DNA of 64,000 nucleotides, from contig NZ_JAPJZK010000001.1 of assembly GCF_026309355.1 (NCBI RefSeq), positions 620,001-684,000 of the forward strand, read 5' to 3'. The translations under genes were made by a program, and so were the position numbers. Below the pieces are notes generated by a model. It made no database searches, was not told the origin of the DNA, and saw only the letters and a list, made by a program, of their open reading frames with translations. This stretch comes from Spartinivicinus marinus (GTDB lineage: Bacteria; Pseudomonadota; Gammaproteobacteria; Pseudomonadales; Zooshikellaceae). Shown piece by piece: positions 33,713 through 44,529 of the stretch (the stretch's first letter is position 1; the number at the start of each line of letters is the position of its first letter).

Positions 33713-34993
33713 TTACAGCCTATCATCAACCCATGCTTTAGGGAGCGCACTTTTTACATCAAATAGCACACCATTCGCGGCTTTTAGTGCATTCAGCTGG
33801 TCTTCTGTTAGAGAAACAAACTGTTGATGCCCTACGGCTAAAATAATGGCTTGATATTGTTGCTTAGGTAGCTCAGTCAATACTTCAAGCTGATACTCAT
33901 GATGTGCTTCTGCAGGATCAACCCAAGGATCATGCACATCAACTTGCACTCCCCAACCTTGCAGTTCTGAGATGATATCAATGGCTTTGGTATTACGTAG
34001 ATCTGGACAGTTTTCTTTAAAGGTCAACCCAAGAATAAGGACTTTGGCTTCCGACAGGTTGAGTTTTCTACCCACCATTAGCTTTAGCACTCGGTTGGCA
34101 ACAGTGGCACCCATCCGGTCGTTAATCCGCCGGCCTGCCAAAATCACTTCAGGGCGATAGCCAATGGACTTTGCTTTATGGGTAAGGTAGTAAGGGTCTA
34201 CGCCTATACAGTGGCCACCGACTAATCCTGGTCGAAATGGTAAGAAATTCCACTTGGTTCCTGCTGCTTCTAATACTTCTAATGTATCAATGCCGATCCG
34301 CTCAAAAATCAATGCCAACTCATTAATCAAGGCAATATTCAAGTCTCGCTGGGTATTTTCAATTACCTTGGCTGCTTCAGCCACTTTAATACAAGATGCT
34401 TTGTGAGTACCTGCAGTGATAATGCTGGCATACAGTTGATCCACCAGCTCAGCGATTTCAGGAGTTGAGCCAGACGTTACCTTTTTAATAGTCGTTAAGC
34501 GGTGCTCTTTATCACCTGGGTTAATTCGCTCAGGACTGTAGCCAGCAAAAAAATCCTGGTTATAAGTCAAACCAGAGCCTTGCTCTAATATAGGAATGCA
34601 GTGTTCTTCGGTTGCTCCTGGGTAAACTGTCGACTCATAGATAACGATATCACCCTTGCTGATTACTTTAGCAAGCATTTCACTGGCTTTGGTTAAAGGG
34701 GTTAAATCAGGCTGCCGATAGTCATCAATTGGCGTAGGAACAGTCACAATATAGATAGAGCAGTCTTTCAGGTCAGCTACACTGGCTGTATAACTGATTT
34801 TATCTACCGCTTTTAACTCAGCTGAGTCCACTTCCAAGGTTTTGTCTACACCATCACAAAGCTCAGCAACTCGCGTTTGATTAATATCAAAGCCAACTGT
34901 GTTATAGTGCTTGCCAAACTCCACGGCTAATGGCAAACCCACATAACCTAAGCCAATTACTGCGATTTTCTTTTCTTTTAATCGCTGGTCCAT
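33713..34993 (-). CDS. UDP-N-acetylhexosamine 6-dehydrogenase, TviB/WbpO type
   Basis: A 426-residue nucleotide-sugar dehydrogenase related to TviB (Vi antigen) and WbpO. It has GLGYVGLPLAVEFG (13-26), VTVPTPIDDYRQPDLTPL, and the catalytic cysteine in LVGGHCIGVDPYYLTHKA. These features point to UDP-GlcNAc or UDP-GalNAc oxidation to the uronic acid, rather than UDP-glucose. The ATG at 34993 follows GGAG; a TTG at 35056 is less likely. It precedes ugd by 20 bases. Confidence 0.9.
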   Translation of the reverse strand: MDQRLKEKKIAVIGLGYVGLPLAVEFGKHYNTVGFDINQTRVAELCDGVDKTLEVDSAELKAVDKISYTASVADLKDCSIYIVTVPTPIDDYRQPDLTPLTKASEMLAKVISKGDIVIYESTVYPGATEEHCIPILEQGSGLTYNQDFFAGYSPERINPGDKEHRLTTIKKVTSGSTPEIAELVDQLYASIITAGTHKASCIKVAEAAKVIENTQRDLNIALINELALIFERIGIDTLEVLEAAGTKWNFLPFRPGLVGGHCIGVDPYYLTHKAKSIGYRPEVILAGRRINDRMGATVANRVLKLMVGRKLNLSEAKVLILGLTFKENCPDLRNTKAIDIISELQGWGVQVDVHDPWVDPAEAHHEYQLEVLTELPKQQYQAIILAVGHQQFVSLTEDQLNALKAANGVLFDVKSALPKAWVDDRL

Positions 34994-35110
34994 GTAGTCG
35001 TTTCTCCGCCTAAAATCTAACTCATTTATCAATTTAAAGGTTATAACTGCCGGCAAGTATAATCCTAGTAAGCACTAATGACTACGCAAGCAATTTCGAC
35101 TAAGCCCCAA

Positions 35111-37129
35111 CTATTGTAAGAGCGCATTTTGCTTTAGTTGATTAATGTGATCACGTACCGACGCTGCTTCCTCAAACTCAAGGTTCTTGGCATGCTCATA
35201 CATTTTCTCTTCAAGCTTACTGATTTGCGCTAACAAACTCTCTCGGCTAGCGTGCTTCACTTGATACTGTGCTTCCGGCTCTGCAACCTTCCTCTGCTGC
35301 TTGCCCTTCTTGCCTTTTTTCCCTGGAATTGTGGCACCTTCAAGAATATCCGCAACAGCTTTGGTCACTCCTTTTGGAGTAATGCCATGCTGTTGATTGT
35401 ACGCCACCTGTTTTGCTCGACGGCGATCAGTTTCATCAATGGCACGCTGCATAGAGCCGGTAATTTTATCCGCATATAAAATCGCTTTACCGTGAATATT
35501 ACGGGCAGCGCGGCCAATAGTTTGAATTAGGGAACGATCTGAGCGTAAGAAGCCTTCTTTATCTGCATCCAGAATAGCCACCAAGGCGACTTCGGGCATA
35601 TCCAGGCCTTCTCTTAGCAGGTTAATGCCCACCAATACATCAAACACCCCCAGGCGCAGGTCGCGTATAATCTCTACACGCTCAACCGTATCAATATCTG
35701 AGTGTAAATAACGGACCTTAACCCCATGCTCAAGCAGAAACTCCGTTAGATCTTCTGCCATCCGCTTAGTTAAGGTAGTTACCAACACCCGTTGCTGCTG
35801 CTCTACATACACACTGATTTCAGACAATAAGTCATCGATTTGACTAGTCGCAGGCCGAACTTCTATTTCTGGATCAATTAGCCCTGTTGGCCTTACCACC
35901 AACTCAACCTGCTGACCTTGGTGCTCCATTTCATACGGGCCTGGTGTTGCTGACACAAAAATAGTTTGCGGGCGTTTCAGCTCCCACTCTTCAAACTTCA
36001 TCGGACGGTTATCCAAGGCAGAAGGTAAGCGGAAGCCATACTCCACTAGGGTTTCCTTACGAGAGCGGTCACCACGATACATGGCCCCCACTTGCGGCAC
36101 AGTCACATGAGACTCATCAATCACTAACAAGGCATCATCGGGTAGGTAATCAAATAGGGTTGGTGGGGGTTCGCCTGGAGCCCGACCAGAAAGATAGCGG
36201 GAGTAGTTTTCAATACCTGTGCAATAGCCCAACTCCATGATCATTTCTAAATCATAACGAGTGCGTTGTTCTAGGCGCTGAGCTTCAACCAACTTATTAT
36301 TACTTCGTAACTGCTCCAGACGCTCTTTTAATTCAACTTTTATTTCTTCAACAGCATCCAGCAATTTTTGCCTTGGTGTCACATAGTGAGACTTGGGGAA
36401 AATAGTGACTCGGGGAGTCTTTTGAGTGACCGTTCCTGTCAGTGGGTCAAAGTAAGCCAGTTGGTCAATCTCTTCATCAAATAACTCAACTCGAACGGCT
36501 TCCTGTTCAGAGTCTGCTGGGAAAATATCAATGACATCACCGCGCACTCGGTAGGTTCCCCTTCGTAACTCAAGATCATTACGAGTATATTGCAGCTCAG
36601 CCAATCGCCTTAAAATAGTTCGCTGATCAACCGTATCACCTCGATCAAGGTGCATCACCATTTTCAAATAAGATTCTGGATCACCCAAGCCATAAATTGC
36701 CGAAACAGTGGCCACTATGATGGCATCAGACCTTTCAAGTAATGCCTTTGTTGCCGAAAGGCGCATCTGATCAATGTGGTCATTGATTGAAGCATCTTTT
36801 TCAATGTAGGTATCAGAGGTGGGTACATAAGCTTCTGGCTGGTAGTAGTCGTAATAAGAAACAAAGTACTCAACAGAGTTATTTGGGAAAAAACTTTTGA
36901 ATTCGCCATACAATTGAGCCGCTAGCGTCTTATTATGTGCCATCACTAATGTAGGCCGTTGTAACTGCTCAATCACTTTGGCTACTGAGTAAGTTTTACC
37001 TGACCCAGTAACGCCTAATAAAGTCTGTGATGCCAGGCCAGCATTCACACCTTGTATCACAGCCTTAATCGCTGCGCCTTGATCACCTGCTGGCTGAAAC
37101 GTTGAAACAACTTGAAATTGCTTTGTCAT
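35111..37129 (-). CDS. uvrB: UvrABC system protein B
   Basis: A 672-residue excision-repair helicase-like protein that loads onto damage with UvrA and recruits UvrC. Walker A is [12 protein letters not shown]. The beta-hairpin motif [26 protein letters not shown] is intact, and the C-terminal UVR domain ([27 protein letters not shown]) binds UvrC. The start at 37129 aligns with E. coli; an upstream ATG adds seven residues without a ribosome site. Confidence 0.98.
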   Translation of the reverse strand: MTKQFQVVSTFQPAGDQGAAIKAVIQGVNAGLASQTLLGVTGSGKTYSVAKVIEQLQRPTLVMAHNKTLAAQLYGEFKSFFPNNSVEYFVSYYDYYQPEAYVPTSDTYIEKDASINDHIDQMRLSATKALLERSDAIIVATVSAIYGLGDPESYLKMVMHLDRGDTVDQRTILRRLAELQYTRNDLELRRGTYRVRGDVIDIFPADSEQEAVRVELFDEEIDQLAYFDPLTGTVTQKTPRVTIFPKSHYVTPRQKLLDAVEEIKVELKERLEQLRSNNKLVEAQRLEQRTRYDLEMIMELGYCTGIENYSRYLSGRAPGEPPPTLFDYLPDDALLVIDESHVTVPQVGAMYRGDRSRKETLVEYGFRLPSALDNRPMKFEEWELKRPQTIFVSATPGPYEMEHQGQQVELVVRPTGLIDPEIEVRPATSQIDDLLSEISVYVEQQQRVLVTTLTKRMAEDLTEFLLEHGVKVRYLHSDIDTVERVEIIRDLRLGVFDVLVGINLLREGLDMPEVALVAILDADKEGFLRSDRSLIQTIGRAARNIHGKAILYADKITGSMQRAIDETDRRRAKQVAYNQQHGITPKGVTKAVADILEGATIPGKKGKKGKQQRKVAEPEAQYQVKHASRESLLAQISKLEEKMYEHAKNLEFEEAASVRDHINQLKQNALLQ

Positions 37130-37324
37130 GGTTCCTGAAGCCTGCTTCATCTAGTATGATGGATGAGCAAAAGATCTAAAAAGTCAGTTAATACCTACCC
37201 AATATATTAGGGCTATTTTTAACTGGTAATTACCCCAAACGTAATAACTATTTACGAATGGGTATACAGGCTAGCCTGAGCAAATCAAATAGTAAACACA
37301 TAAACCGATTTAAGAGGAATCAAG

Positions 37325-38503
37325 GTGGACGTGCAGCTCTCCCTTCGTGTCAGTGCCATCAAACCTTCCCCCACATTAGCCGTCACCAGCCGTGCAGCCG
37401 CACTGCGTGCTGAAGGTAAAGATATTATTGGTCTAGGTGCTGGTGAGCCTGATTTTGACACACCCAAACATATTAAAGATGCAGCCATTGCTGCCATCAA
37501 TGCAGGCCAAACAAAATATACTGCTGTAGATGGTACAACCGAACTAAAACAAGCCATCATTAATAAACTGGCTAATGATAATCAGCTCACCTATCAGCCG
37601 AACCAGATCCTGGTTTCCTCTGGTGGAAAGCAAAGCTTTTTCAACTTGGCTTTAGCCCTGTTAAACCCAGGTGATGAGGTCATTATCCCCGCTCCTTACT
37701 GGGTTTCTTATCCTGATATGGTGAAGATTGCAGAGGCTGAACCTATCATCATCCCTACCCTGGAGGAGAACCGGTTTAAGCTGACTGCTGAGCAACTATC
37801 TGCCGCTATTACAGATAAGACCCGGCTGGTTGTTTTGAATAGCCCATCAAACCCTACAGGTGTCGCCTATACTAAAGCTGACTTAGCCGCATTAGCTGAA
37901 GTACTTCAGGCCCATCCCAATATACTGGTTGCCACTGATGACATGTATGAAAAGATACTGTGGAGTGATGAGCCATTCAGCAATATTTTAAATGCAGCAC
38001 CTGATTTATATCCTCGCACCATTGTACTTAATGGTGTTTCAAAGGCTTACTCCATGACTGGCTGGCGAATTGGTTACGCAGCAGGGCCTGCAACCCTCAT
38101 TGCTGCCATGAAAAAAATCCAGTCCCAAAGCACCTCCAACGCTTGCTCCATCTCACAGGCTGCTGCAACGGCTGCATTAAGCAACTCCCAAGAGTGCGTA
38201 AAAGAAATGGTTAAAGCCTTTAAAGTACGTCATGATCTAGTCGTTGAAAGGCTCAACCAATTGCCTGGTGTTTCTTGCATTGAAGCTGATGGCGCATTTT
38301 ATGCTTTCGCTAACTTCTCAGAAGCTATGAATAATAAGGGCATGAACTCTGATGTCGATTTTGCTGAGTATTTACTCGAACAAGCAGGGGTTGCTTTAGT
38401 ACCAGGCTCCGCTTTTGGTGCACCTGGCTATATGCGGTTATCTTATGCAACAAGTGAAGTCATACTTAATGAAGCATTAGACCGTATACATCAAGCGTTG
38501 TAA
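37325..38503 (+). CDS. Aspartate/aromatic-type aminotransferase, class I
   Basis: A 392-residue PLP enzyme of fold type I. It has GLGAGEPDFDTP, the YTAVDGTTELKQA segment, NSPSNPTG, and the PLP lysine in LNGVSKAYSMTGWRIGY near residue 240. It resembles the bacterial aspartate aminotransferase of the thermophile type (AspC subgroup I-gamma). The start is GTG with AGGA seven bases upstream. Divergent pairing with uvrB is the same as in Pseudomonas. The exact substrate is not certain. Confidence 0.93.
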   Translation: MDVQLSLRVSAIKPSPTLAVTSRAAALRAEGKDIIGLGAGEPDFDTPKHIKDAAIAAINAGQTKYTAVDGTTELKQAIINKLANDNQLTYQPNQILVSSGGKQSFFNLALALLNPGDEVIIPAPYWVSYPDMVKIAEAEPIIIPTLEENRFKLTAEQLSAAITDKTRLVVLNSPSNPTGVAYTKADLAALAEVLQAHPNILVATDDMYEKILWSDEPFSNILNAAPDLYPRTIVLNGVSKAYSMTGWRIGYAAGPATLIAAMKKIQSQSTSNACSISQAAATAALSNSQECVKEMVKAFKVRHDLVVERLNQLPGVSCIEADGAFYAFANFSEAMNNKGMNSDVDFAEYLLEQAGVALVPGSAFGAPGYMRLSYATSEVILNEALDRIHQAL

Positions 38504-38510
38504 GAAGCAA

Positions 38511-38540
38511 AAAAAGAAAGCTCGCCATTTGGTGAGCTTT
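38511..38540. terminator. Intrinsic terminator after the aminotransferase gene
   Basis: AAAGCTCGCC (38517-38526) and GGTGAGCTTT (38531-38540) pair with one G-T wobble around ATTT. The T-run is on the minus strand, so it is stronger for leftward transcripts, but the stem sits 14 bases past the aminotransferase stop. Confidence 0.65.
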
Positions 38541-38664
38541 GAATATCTTAGGGTAGTACAAGGTTTAATCAAGTGTAACACTTTGTTGGAAAACCGAATT
38601 TTAACCACCAACAAAGTGTTGACCTTCCCCTCACAAATTATTAGTATACCACCCCGTTAGTGCT

Positions 38665-38740
38665 TCCCCGATAGCTCAGTTGGTAGAGCAAATGACTGTT
38701 AATCATTGGGTCACTGGTTCGAGTCCAGTTCGGGGAGCCA
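38665..38740 (+). tRNA. tRNA-Asn (anticodon GTT)
   Basis: A 76-base cloverleaf with encoded CCA. The acceptor stem is TCCCCGA/TCGGGGA. The anticodon loop reads CTGTTAA, giving GTT. The T arm is CTGGTTCGAGTCCAG. It lies between the aminotransferase and ComEA-like genes. Confidence 0.97.
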
Positions 38741-38765
38741 ATTTTAATTATTCAGTTAAAGCTAA

Positions 38766-39035
38766 TTATTTAACTACTATTTTTCCCTCATTTTTGTTCA
38801 AAGTTCCCTCTCCAATTCCTTTAACTTCAAGCAATTGTTCAATACTAGTAAAATCGCCATGCTCATCACGGTAAGCAATAATGGCTTTTGCCTTAGCTTC
38901 ACCAACACCTGTCAAAACCTCTGCAATAGTGACTGCATCGGCCGTATTAATATTCACTTCATTGGCACTTGCCCAAGAGAAGCTAGCCATTAAAACTGAA
39001 ATAGCGAGAGTTAAAGACTTGAGTAAGTTTTTCAT
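38766..39035 (-). CDS. ComEA-like helix-hairpin-helix protein
   Basis: An 89-residue exported protein. A signal peptide (residues 1-23, cleavage near SWA-S) precedes a tandem HhH DNA-binding domain: VNINTADAVTIAEVLTGVGEAKAKAI, then LLEVKGIGEGTLNKN. Such proteins bind incoming DNA in the periplasm during natural transformation or related processes. The ATG at 39035 follows GGAG. A homologous gene follows the uvrB/aminotransferase pair in Pseudomonas. Confidence 0.9.
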   Translation of the reverse strand: MKNLLKSLTLAISVLMASFSWASANEVNINTADAVTIAEVLTGVGEAKAKAIIAYRDEHGDFTSIEQLLEVKGIGEGTLNKNEGKIVVK

Positions 39036-39281
39036 AAAAACTCCTTTTAGATATTGAACAATTATCAAACAAGGCACAAAAGATACCAATCAAAATTTGA
39101 TTTTTTAACCACCCACTTTTTAAAAAAAGAACCAAGCCTCATATATTTTTTCGCACTAGAAATAGCCAACTTTTACGAGAGAAACCTTCAATTTTTTATT
39201 AATTAATTGAACAAAAATAAAACGATAAAAGCACAAAAAAATAACCTCAGGCAGTGGTGATTCAAATAATATTAACAGGCC

Positions 39282-39914
39282 CTAAATGCCACAACTCACA
39301 CCTGTGCCTTTCAACCCACAATAACCATCAGGATTTTTAGCTAAGTATTGCTGATGATATTCCTCTGCATAGTAAAAATGTTTCAGCTCAGTAATTTCAG
39401 TGGTAATTTCAGCATATCCATCCTGGGTCAAAGCATCCTGATAATGCGTTTTCGATTGCACCACGCACTGTTGCTGCTCAGAAGAGGTTACATAAATAGC
39501 AGAACGGTATTGAGTTCCCCGATCATTGCCTTGCCTCATTCCTTGGGTAGGGTTATGGGACTCCCAAAATATCTGTAACAGCTGCTGATAGCTAATTCGA
39601 TCAGGATCGAAGACCACCAGTACCACTTCTGCATGCCCTGTCATTCCAGAACAAACTTCTTGGTAAGTAGGATTAGGAGTAAAACCACCTGCATACCCCA
39701 CAGCCGTGGTATAAACACCCGCTTGCTGCCAAAATAAGCGCTCAGCTCCCCAGAAACACCCCAACCCAAACACCGCTTGCTGATACCCCGTAGGAAATGG
39801 CGGTATCAATGGATTACCCAAAACAAAGTGTTGATTGGTAATCTTCATCAATTCATCACAACCTGGTAATGCTTGTTCTGCCGATATCATTGTAGACTTA
39901 TCATGCTTTAGCAT
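39282..39914 (-). CDS. msrA: Peptide methionine sulfoxide reductase A
   Basis: A 210-residue repair enzyme that reduces methionine-S-sulfoxide. The catalytic Cys53 lies in [13 protein letters not shown], and the family blocks [21 protein letters not shown] and [13 protein letters not shown] are intact. A resolving cysteine is near the C-terminus ([12 protein letters not shown]). The long N-terminus ([12 protein letters not shown]) matches the E. coli enzyme. It is divergent from a VOC protein. Confidence 0.97.
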   Translation of the reverse strand: MLKHDKSTMISAEQALPGCDELMKITNQHFVLGNPLIPPFPTGYQQAVFGLGCFWGAERLFWQQAGVYTTAVGYAGGFTPNPTYQEVCSGMTGHAEVVLVVFDPDRISYQQLLQIFWESHNPTQGMRQGNDRGTQYRSAIYVTSSEQQQCVVQSKTHYQDALTQDGYAEITTEITELKHFYYAEEYHQQYLAKNPDGYCGLKGTGVSCGI

Positions 39915-39970
39915 TTTACAGTTCCTTACAAAGTTAATCTCAATTTCACCATCATCAAGGAGAGATATTT

Positions 39971-40432
39971 ATGGCTACCCCATCCTACATCGCAGACGGT
40001 ATGCCACAACTGATGCCCTATATTACAGTTAAAGACATTGAAGCTTCACTGAAGTTTTATCAAACATCTTTTGGTTTTATCCCAGCAGAAAACCCTCTTG
40101 CGGATGGTAATACGCTAGTTCATGCAGAAATGTCCTTTCATGACGCCCGGATCATGCTGGGTAGACAAGGGGCTATGCAAAATAATAGCGTGACACCCAA
40201 GCACAGTCAGATTCAGCATGGTATTGGCCTTTATGTATACTGTCCCGATATCCAAGCCCACTATGAACAAGCAAAAGCAGCAGGTACTGAGATTATTATG
40301 GAGCCTACACTCATGTTCTGGGGTGATGAAATGTATTCTGCCGTTGACATTGATGGCTATCACTGGTCATTTGGGGAAAATAAAGAAGCCTTTGACCCCA
40401 AAAAAGTACCTCCTGGGTATAACGTAAAATAA
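39971..40432 (+). CDS. Glyoxalase/bleomycin-resistance (VOC) family protein
   Basis: A 153-residue vicinal-oxygen-chelate protein with two beta-alpha-beta-beta-beta units: MPYITVKDIEASLKFYQTSFGF and GLYVYCPDIQAHYEQAKAAGTEI, ending with the typical VDIDGYHWSFGE. Members include glyoxalases, dioxygenases and resistance proteins. The first-half metal positions are not convincingly complete, so no substrate is assigned. Confidence 0.85.
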   Translation: MATPSYIADGMPQLMPYITVKDIEASLKFYQTSFGFIPAENPLADGNTLVHAEMSFHDARIMLGRQGAMQNNSVTPKHSQIQHGIGLYVYCPDIQAHYEQAKAAGTEIIMEPTLMFWGDEMYSAVDIDGYHWSFGENKEAFDPKKVPPGYNVK

Positions 40433-40470
40433 ATCAACCATATTCTACCCTGCCAATTATCCAGCAACTT

Positions 40471-40497
40471 ATTAAGCCTAGCATTGCCGGGCTTAAT
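40471..40497 (+). terminator. 8-bp stem-loop after the VOC gene
   Basis: ATTAAGCC (40471-40478) and GGCTTAAT (40490-40497) are exact complements around 11 bases, 39 bases beyond the VOC stop. No T-run follows, so termination is only possible. Confidence 0.4.
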
Positions 40498-40643
40498 AGA
40501 ATCAAATCTGATAAATATATTTTTATTTAATATAAAGTGATGATCTTTTTGCTTAACTCTGACAAAAGATAGGCGTCTGTTATACTACAAATAATATGGT
40601 TGACTGGCCAAATATCAGCTCATTACAGCGGTAATGCTACATC

Positions 40644-42209
40644 ATGCCTAATTTTATCTTTGCGAACAAATCTTCCTCTAATGAGCCTACTAAAAAAGCT
40701 GATACGAACTCAGCAACTGAAGATAAATGGAAGGTAATGGTGGTTGACGATGATCTTGAAGTACACACAATCACTAAAATGGTCTTAAGTAACTTTACAT
40801 TCGAAGGCTCTAAAATCGAGTTTGTCAGTGCCTACTCAGGACAAGAAGCATGCCAGCTCCTTGAAAAGGAATCTAATATAGCGCTGATTTTATTAGATGT
40901 CGTAATGGAAAGCGACCATGCTGGTCTTGAGGTAGTTAAGTATATTCGAGAAAATTTGAAAAACCCTTTTGTGAGAATAGTACTCCGCACAGGACAACCA
41001 GGCCAAGCCCCAGAAAATGAAGTCATTGTTAATTATGATATTGATGATTACAAAGAAAAAACTGAGCTGACTTCCCAGAAGCTATTTACTTTAATGCGCT
41101 CCAACCTGCGCTCCTATCGGAATATCATATCCATTGAAAAAAACAAGCAAGGGCTCAAAGAGGTCATTCAATCTCTGGACAATATTTATCAGTTTCGATC
41201 TCTCAATCAACTACTAACAGGTGTGGCAACCCAACTTTGTGGATTACTTCATTTAACTGATAATACATTAATTATTAACAATAATCATCTTGCTACAGCC
41301 AATTTATCAGGCTCAACCGATATAAAAGTGCTTTGTGGTACAGGCTGCCACGAAACGTCAACTGGAAGCAATATTACTCAATTAGATGAAAACATCCAAA
41401 CGTGCATCAAAACAGCTTTAGAAAAACAACAGAGTATCTGCACGGAAAACGGCTATGCTTACTATACTTCACGGCATAACAATGAATTAGTCATGTACTT
41501 TTCAGGCATTAATAAAATAGATACTTTAGGTGCTATAGAAAAACATTTAATCGATATTTTTCTACATAATGTTACTACATGCTTAGAAAACTTAAAGCTG
41601 AGTGAAGAAAGCGATCAAATCCAACGTAAAATCATCAACACACTAGGCTCTGCTGTAGAAAACCGCTCCAAAGAGACGGGCGCTCATATCCAACGGGTAG
41701 CAGAATACTCAAAATTACTTGCTATAAAATTAGGGTTAAGTGCAACAGAAGCTGAAATTGTTGAAATGGCCTCCCCCCTACATGATATAGGTAAAGTTGC
41801 CATCCCCGATGCCATTCTGCATAAACCCGAAAAGTTGACTGATACCGAATGGGAGGTAATGAAAACTCATGCAGAGGCTGGCTACAATATCCTTAAAGGA
41901 GACGAATCGAAAGTATTTTATGCAGCTAGTGTTATCGCTCAACAACATCACGAAAAATGGGATGGCTCGGGTTATCCAAATCAATTATCAGGTGAAGAAA
42001 TTCATATCTATGGTCGCATTACAGCACTAGCTGACGTATTTGACGCATTAAGTAGCAAGCGCTGTTACAAAAGCCCATGGGAAATAGATGAGGTACTTGC
42101 GTACATAACAAAAGAACGAGCCAAACACTTTGACCCGACTTTGGTTGACATTCTAATGAATAACATAGATGAGTTTATCTCAATCAAAGAGCGCTACCAA
42201 GATAAATAA
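40644..42209 (+). CDS. Response regulator with REC, DUF3369 and HD-GYP domains (c-di-GMP phosphodiesterase)
   Basis: A 521-residue regulator. The receiver domain (28-150) has VVDDD at 33-37 and phospho-acceptor Asp85. Residues 165-315 form DUF3369. The HD-GYP domain (328-515) has HD at 380-381, HH at 435-436 and GSGYP at 441-445, all needed for c-di-GMP hydrolysis to GMP. Phosphorylation would tune phosphodiesterase activity. A histidine kinase 4 kb downstream at 46546-48144 is a plausible partner, with TonB receptors between them. Confidence 0.93.
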   Translation: MPNFIFANKSSSNEPTKKADTNSATEDKWKVMVVDDDLEVHTITKMVLSNFTFEGSKIEFVSAYSGQEACQLLEKESNIALILLDVVMESDHAGLEVVKYIRENLKNPFVRIVLRTGQPGQAPENEVIVNYDIDDYKEKTELTSQKLFTLMRSNLRSYRNIISIEKNKQGLKEVIQSLDNIYQFRSLNQLLTGVATQLCGLLHLTDNTLIINNNHLATANLSGSTDIKVLCGTGCHETSTGSNITQLDENIQTCIKTALEKQQSICTENGYAYYTSRHNNELVMYFSGINKIDTLGAIEKHLIDIFLHNVTTCLENLKLSEESDQIQRKIINTLGSAVENRSKETGAHIQRVAEYSKLLAIKLGLSATEAEIVEMASPLHDIGKVAIPDAILHKPEKLTDTEWEVMKTHAEAGYNILKGDESKVFYAASVIAQQHHEKWDGSGYPNQLSGEEIHIYGRITALADVFDALSSKRCYKSPWEIDEVLAYITKERAKHFDPTLVDILMNNIDEFISIKERYQDK

Positions 42210-42284
42210 AGTTGTTGTTATAAACGTTTCTAGTGATAGATAGTCCACTAAAAAATCCTAAAAATGATTCACACAGGGTATACA

Positions 42285-44276
42285 TTAAAAGTCGAATTTA
42301 AATCCTAGAGTAAAATTTATTTTGTTATCGTTACGCTGATTAGCACTTATACCCCCAGGTGAAAAATTAACTGCAATTAATTCATCAGACAACAAATTGT
42401 TAACTGTTGCAAAGAGCGTCAGCCCATTTTTTTTATATTGATAGTTAATAGCCAAATCAGCAGAGCTATCAGCAATCTGTCTCTGGCTAATATAACGTAA
42501 ACTCGCCCCAAACAAGTGACTTTGAAGCCGATAGTGCCCGCCAATATTAACAGTTAGCTCAGGTACTAACGCAGCAAAAGCATCATTATTTATGCCTGTT
42601 CGGTTACCTTCGTGATTATAAGCTAAGTTTGCATGTAAACGGGAGCTCTTCAGCTGTATCTGATAGTCAAGCTCTACCCCCTTACGGGAAAAAGGGTCTC
42701 TATTGGTAAACAACAAAAAAGGTGGTGGCGCTGGAAAGCGGGTAATGAAGTCTTCCCCTTCATAATAATATACATTAGCAACAAATAATTTTTCCGGTGT
42801 AACGTATGAATAAACCAAATCCAACATTTTAATCGTTTCGGGCTTTAAAGAACTACCACTGGCCGTTATATTTGTTTCAAAATTCGGTGAGGTAAAACCG
42901 ACGGAATAAAGTAACTTTAACGATTGTTGTTTATCAATAGAGTACACTAGTGATGTTCTTGGTGTTATTTTAAACCCTGACGCCTCATTATCTGTTGCCC
43001 TTGCTCCCACTAAAACACGCCAGTTATCCCGATGAAAATCCAACTGACCATAAACAGTATCTTCACGTACATCATCTGCTGAAAATAAAAGCGATTCTGC
43101 ACCTCCTGAATTTTTTGGTATATTTCTAAAATCATCCACTTTTCGCAATTCAGTCTCTATACCAGCTAAATAGTCAACTATTTCATTGACTGAACCTTCT
43201 GCTAAAAGTCCAGTACGAAAGCGAAAATTATCTTGCCAACTGTCATCAAAGCGGGAGATCATATCTGGTGATAAGAAAGCGGGGGCATATTGATTATAAT
43301 CAGCAAACACCGATAAAGAATGTTCTTGCCAACCCCATTGATAATCACCATGCAATAACAATCCTTCGGTTTTCACATCAGGCACTTTTGAGTCGATCAA
43401 CTCCCCAGGTATCGGAGGCGGCAAGCCAGGTGTTGGAAACGGAGGAACTTTAACAGTGGCTCCTTCAGTAAAATCATTAAAATATGATAAAAACACTTGC
43501 CCATACTCATGCTTAAACTGAATAAAAATAGATTCAAATAATTCTTTTTGTTGATACTTAGCTGGAGCAACCACCTGATTTAACTGTCTGACTTCTGCAT
43601 CATAGCCATCATCTTCATGCTGTTTTTCATAAGCAATAACAACCCCACTTCCACTCTCTTTACCATCACTTGAGTAGCGATAATACCCTGTTGAATTTAC
43701 TGTAGGGTTTGAGCCATAATCGACTTGAATAGACCCTCCCGGGGTTTCTTTAGTAATCACATTTATCACCCCCGCAATAGCATTAGATCCGTAAATAACA
43801 GCGCCAGGCCCTCGTATAATTTCTACTTTATCAATAGCAGCCCAAGGAATACCCAGAACAGGAATATTACTGTGAGAAGGAGACCAATACGGGACCCCAT
43901 TGAGCAATACTAATATTTTTGCTCCAAAATCTGAAGCAGCTCCCCTGACCATTATTTGCGGTGTTCCAGATACATTTCGATCCACAACAAATCCAGGCAC
44001 AAAACTGATCACATCTTTTAATGAGCGCAAGCCTAATTTACTCAAATCTTCTGCTGTGTAACTAGATACAACTGCAGGGGTATTAGCGATATTCTCCTGT
44101 TTTATTGAAGCAACAGATATGTCTATATTTAAAAGCTCTTCTAGTGGCAGTTCATACAAACTATCTTGATCATCATCGTTAGCCCCATTTTTAGCATATA
44201 ATTCAGCTGCTAATAGCAACAGTATTCCACCAATAAAGAAACTGCCCCTCCAGTCAATTTTTTTACTACTTATCAT
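42285..44276 (-). CDS. TonB-dependent outer-membrane receptor
   Basis: A 663-residue receptor with a signal peptide (membrane residues 12-27), a possible TonB box-like segment (LEELLNIDISVAS), a plug domain (NTPAVVSSYTAEDLSKLGLRSL to GVINVITKE, about 60-180) and a 22-strand-type barrel ending in the expected aromatic (FKFDF). The plug retains VEIIRGPGAVIYGSNA. The substrate is unknown; no iron or cobalamin genes are nearby. It is divergent from a second receptor. Confidence 0.93.
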   Translation of the reverse strand: MISSKKIDWRGSFFIGGILLLLAAELYAKNGANDDDQDSLYELPLEELLNIDISVASIKQENIANTPAVVSSYTAEDLSKLGLRSLKDVISFVPGFVVDRNVSGTPQIMVRGAASDFGAKILVLLNGVPYWSPSHSNIPVLGIPWAAIDKVEIIRGPGAVIYGSNAIAGVINVITKETPGGSIQVDYGSNPTVNSTGYYRYSSDGKESGSGVVIAYEKQHEDDGYDAEVRQLNQVVAPAKYQQKELFESIFIQFKHEYGQVFLSYFNDFTEGATVKVPPFPTPGLPPPIPGELIDSKVPDVKTEGLLLHGDYQWGWQEHSLSVFADYNQYAPAFLSPDMISRFDDSWQDNFRFRTGLLAEGSVNEIVDYLAGIETELRKVDDFRNIPKNSGGAESLLFSADDVREDTVYGQLDFHRDNWRVLVGARATDNEASGFKITPRTSLVYSIDKQQSLKLLYSVGFTSPNFETNITASGSSLKPETIKMLDLVYSYVTPEKLFVANVYYYEGEDFITRFPAPPPFLLFTNRDPFSRKGVELDYQIQLKSSRLHANLAYNHEGNRTGINNDAFAALVPELTVNIGGHYRLQSHLFGASLRYISQRQIADSSADLAINYQYKKNGLTLFATVNNLLSDELIAVNFSPGGISANQRNDNKINFTLGFKFDF

Positions 44277-44529
44277 AAAGATGCTGTTACCTATTGAGAC
44301 ATGACATACTTATAACGCCATTACCCATTTTTAATATAACCTGTCATCCCTTTACGTTTTTGTTTAACAGTCAGAAAAAAGCTTAAAGTTTTTATATGTT
44401 ATTTATTTGGTTTTTCTTTTCTTTAATTTCTTCCTATTATTATCAATACTTGCACTAACGGGTTGTTCAGTCTAAACAAACAAATACAAGCCAATTAACA
44501 ACAAATAAAACAATTAAAACAATAATCTT

